A stretch of DNA of 64,000 nucleotides, taken from assembly GCF_004343305.1 (NCBI RefSeq), contig NZ_SMAF01000002.1:221400-285399 (forward strand), given 5' to 3'. The position numbers were made by a program, and so were the translations under genes. The notes under the pieces are model-generated. The model ran no database searches. It was not told where the DNA came from and saw only the letters and a list, made by a program, of their open reading frames with translations. Positions 61,592 through 64,000 of this stretch are shown piece after piece. Source of the stretch: Pseudofulvimonas gallinarii. GTDB taxonomy: Bacteria; Pseudomonadota; Gammaproteobacteria; Xanthomonadales; UBA2363. Numbering within the stretch: the stretch's first letter is position 1; the number at the start of each line of letters is the position of its first letter.

Positions 61592-62956
61592 TCATGCAGG
61601 AAGGACGACTTCGGCGACGCAACCGCTGCGATCGGTGCGGTTGCGCAGGCGGAGACTTCCGCCGTGTGCTTCGACGATCTGCCGCGCCAGCACCAGCCCG
61701 ATGCCGGATCCACCGGGCTTGGTGGTGAAGAACGGCACGAACAGGTTCTCGCTGCCGGACAGGCCCGGACCTTCGTCGATGACCTCGATACGGACGACAG
61801 CCGCCTGCACGATGGCGTGGATCGACACACCACCCTGGAGGGCCACGCTGGCTTCGGCGGCATTCTTGACCAGGTTGATCAGTGCCTGTTCGAGCTGGTC
61901 GGGATCGACTTCGACATGGATGCCCTCGGCAATGTCCGAGGAGACCGGCACCCGCGTTTCCAGCGTGCGTACTCGCGCCAGCAGGCCGGACAGATCGACG
62001 CTGCGCTTGCGCGGCGGCGGCAACTTCGCCAGCGCCGTGTAGCCGGCCATGAAACGCGCCAGCGCGTCGGCGCGCTCGGCGATCACGCCCAGTCCGTAAC
62101 CGGCATCCTCGCGCCAGTCCGAAGGTGGCGGCTCACGCATCAGCAGGTCGGCCAGCGTGGTGGCCATCGACTTGATGGGCGCCAGCGAGTTGTTGAGTTC
62201 GTGGCCAAGCACGCGGATCAGTCGCTGCCAGGCGCGACGTTCCTCTTCGCGCAGTGCCTGCGAAAGGTCGGTGATGGTCAGCAGGTCGTTGCGCAACCCG
62301 CCTTCGCGGAACACCGCATGGCGGACATCGAAGGTGCCGGCGCCGCCCGGGAATGCATGCTTGATCGTCGCGGCATTGTCGATGGCCAGGCTGTCGTCCA
62401 GACCCAGTTCCGAGGCAAGCAGCCCCTGCACCTCGTCCGCCTTTCGCGCGAGCAGGCGTTCGCCGGCCGGATTGATCAGGCGCAAGCGCTGCTGCGAATC
62501 GAAGGCGAAGATGGCGATGTCCACCGCCGCCATGACCTTGGTGAGCAACGCCAGCGTTTCCTCGACGCGCAGTCGCTGCTGCCGCAGCGTCTCGCTCAGC
62601 GCATTGATTTCCCAGATCACCTCGCCGATGGCATCGCCGCGGCGCGCGCGCGTGCCGCGCAGGCTGAAGTCGCCTTCGCGGAGTGCTTCCAGCAGGTTGC
62701 TGAGCGTGTACAGCGGAAAGACGACGCGGCGACGCAGATAGGCCGCCATCGCCATGCTGAGCAGGCAGACCGGGGTGAACAGGCCCAGCCAGGCCTGGCT
62801 GTCGGCGCCCGACCACCACAACCAGCCGGCCAGTGCGACCAGACCGGGAACCGCCGCCATCATGGCGAGCAGCAGGACCCGGCGTTCGTAATTCAGGCCA
62901 CGCTGGGAATTGGGCTGATAGGGACGCATGGCACCGTCACGCATTCGGGAGGCCAT
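61592..62956 (-). CDS. NtrY-like sensor histidine kinase
   Basis: 454 aa. Two transmembrane helices (about 28-48 and 56-75), a HAMP-like linker, a PAS domain (about 140-235: [21 protein letters not shown]), the phospho-acceptor His252 in [14 protein letters not shown], the N-box [17 protein letters not shown] and the G-box [22 protein letters not shown]. NtrY-type kinases usually sit beside an NtrC-type regulator; none is adjacent here. The start is unsettled (62956 or 62929), with no ribosome site before either. Confidence 0.92.
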   Translation of the reverse strand: MASRMRDGAMRPYQPNSQRGLNYERRVLLLAMMAAVPGLVALAGWLWWSGADSQAWLGLFTPVCLLSMAMAAYLRRRVVFPLYTLSNLLEALREGDFSLRGTRARRGDAIGEVIWEINALSETLRQQRLRVEETLALLTKVMAAVDIAIFAFDSQQRLRLINPAGERLLARKADEVQGLLASELGLDDSLAIDNAATIKHAFPGGAGTFDVRHAVFREGGLRNDLLTITDLSQALREEERRAWQRLIRVLGHELNNSLAPIKSMATTLADLLMREPPPSDWREDAGYGLGVIAERADALARFMAGYTALAKLPPPRKRSVDLSGLLARVRTLETRVPVSSDIAEGIHVEVDPDQLEQALINLVKNAAEASVALQGGVSIHAIVQAAVVRIEVIDEGPGLSGSENLFVPFFTTKPGGSGIGLVLARQIVEAHGGSLRLRNRTDRSGCVAEVVLPA

Positions 62957-62981
62957 CGTAACGGCTCAGCCGGCGTAACGA

Positions 62982-63005
62982 CGAAGGGCCCGCGAGGGCC
63001 CTTCG
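62982..63005 (-). terminator. Terminator after the DUF11 fragment
   Basis: 10-bp stem CGAAGGGCCC / GGGCCCTTCG with a GCGA loop, 25 bp beyond the DUF11 stop and upstream of the kinase gene. Confidence 0.6.
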
Positions 63006-63029
63006 ATTCGACCCGATGCTCGCCCGCGC

Positions 63030-63458
63030 TCAGAAGCGGAGGCGGGTCGCCACCAACACCATGCCGAGCACCATCAGCAATACCACCCAGGGGCCGCCAA
63101 TCGGCATCGGGATGGCGTTGTAGTTCTGGCGCACGACCGCATCAGCGCTGCACGGCGGTGGCGAACCGCTTGGGGCGCAGCGCACGATGCTGCCGGGAGT
63201 CGCCGACACGGTATTCACGATGGCGGCGGGCGGATTGGTCCGCAGTTGGGCCGCAACGGTGTAGACCAGCTGCGCGCCGATGGGCAGATCCGGAATGAGC
63301 TCGTTGATCGCACCATTGCCGCTGCCATTGGGGCACCAGGCGCCGGCACATGTCCATTCGAAGCTCTCTACGCCGGCGGGAAGGGGATCGCTCAGTTGCA
63401 CGTTGGCGAGGGGCAGCGAACCTGCATTGGTGACCTCGATGGTGTATGTCAACACCAC
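63030..63458 (-). pseudogene. DUF11 surface protein, C-terminal fragment cut by the IS element
   Basis: About 143 codons. A DUF11 Ig-like repeat (LTYTIEVTNAGSLPLANVQLSDPLPAG; AIVNTVSATPG) followed by an IPMPIGGPW plus hydrophobic helix plus RLRF tail, resembling IPTL/PEP-CTERM-type sorting signals. The frame reaches a stop (TAA) about 60 bp further upstream, and the start of the IS256 element lies there, so the N-terminal part is missing. There is no ribosome site for a short version. Confidence 0.75.
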
Positions 63459-63469
63459 GGGTGGCGTCC

Positions 63470-64000
63470 CTGGACGTGGTGTAACAGATCTGCCAATAGC
63501 TCCTGCTTGTTCATTGGGTTAGGAGCGTTGTAGGAGTCATCGTGGCGACTTGGGTATGTTGGGTTTTGCCGACTCAACCAACCTAGGACCACCACGATGA
63601 CCGACATGAGCATGAGCCTTGCGGAACTGATTGAAAAGGGCTCGGACAACGATCTGCTGCGCGACATGATCCAATTCGTTTGCCAGCGGATGATGGATCT
63701 GGACGTCGAGGGCCGCTGCAACGCGGCCTTGGGCGAGCGCAAGCCTGGCGAGCGCCTGGTGCAGCGCAACGGATACCGCGACCGCGAGTGGGACACGCGC
63801 GCCGGGACGATCCCGCTGCGCATCCCGAAGCTGCGCCAGGGCAGCTACTTTCCCGGGTTCCTGGAACCGCGCAGGACCGCGGAGAAGGCGCTGGCGGCGG
63901 TGATCCAGGAGGCCTATGTCCAGGGCGTGTCCACCCGCAACGTGGACGCGCTGGTGAAGGCGATGGGCATGGGCGGGATCTCCAAGAGCGAGGTGTCGCG
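63470..64000 (+). mobile_element. IS256-family insertion sequence, left end
   Basis: The transposase gene starts at 63597 and runs off the window. The left boundary is not pinned: it lies between about 63470 (GGTGTAACAGATC) and 63540, where DUF11 coding gives way. No target duplication can be checked without the other end. Confidence 0.75.
63597..64000 (+). CDS. IS256-family transposase, N-terminal part
   Basis: Open from ATG 63597 to the window edge (over 134 codons). Begins [15 protein letters not shown], then [46 protein letters not shown] segment and [38 protein letters not shown], the mutator-type (IS256) N-domain. The DDE residues lie outside the window. Confidence 0.92.
   Translation, partial: MTDMSMSLAELIEKGSDNDLLRDMIQFVCQRMMDLDVEGRCNAALGERKPGERLVQRNGYRDREWDTRAGTIPLRIPKLRQGSYFPGFLEPRRTAEKALAAVIQEAYVQGVSTRNVDALVKAMGMGGISKSEVS

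Overview
The window is a high-G+C chromosomal segment from a gammaproteobacterium, most probably of the Xanthomonadales (Lysobacterales). The evidence is the gene order miaA-hfq-hflX-hflK-hflC-DUF2065-purA, a SUF operon headed by an Rrf2 regulator, an S46 dipeptidyl peptidase, the amgK-murU cell-wall recycling pair and a kynurenine-type 3-hydroxyanthranilate route. All calls come from reading the sequence; no database search was run, and genus is not resolved.

Layout. 1-177 is the end of a GGDEF protein. 204-9655 is one minus-strand defence operon: winged-helix regulator, AbiEii-like nucleotidyltransferase, hsdM, hsdS, a truncated AlbA_2 gene, hsdR and a YgjP-type metallopeptidase, read from a promoter region with a perfect 26-bp palindrome. 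9804-17496 is the purA/hfl/hfq/miaA block, split by about 0.7 kb of REP-like repeats. 17520-25890 holds an S46 peptidase, a GNAT acetyltransferase and the suf operon. 26591-30970 is an unusual secreted-protein operon (S8 protease plus two spondin-domain paralogues) whose first part has visibly lower G+C. 31208-36512 has a beta-helix protein, amgK-murU and mlaE-mlaF. 36980-40183 has rplI-rpsR-rpsF, iscA and asnS.

42205-45220 and 47775-48800 encode four enzymes taking 3-hydroxyanthranilate towards central metabolism (nbaE, nbaF, nbaC, nbaD). Around them are an SDR protein, an RRM protein, a cold-shock protein, a methyltransferase and a SIMPL protein. 48832-53914 is a minus-strand operon-like set: ECF sigma factor, membrane anti-sigma candidate, 142-aa unknown protein, 29-aa peptide and TPR-CHAT protease. 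This is the best candidate for an undescribed system. 54010-63458 has an Ntn-hydrolase acylase, an FHA tail-anchored protein, a frameshifted winged-helix/TolB regulator, a propeller protein, a HutD-family protein, an NtrY-like kinase and a DUF11 fragment. An IS256-family element enters at the right edge.

Most genes are tightly packed with 1-8 bp overlaps. Several + strand genes have a -10-like hexamer only 6-8 bases before the ATG, suggesting leaderless mRNAs.
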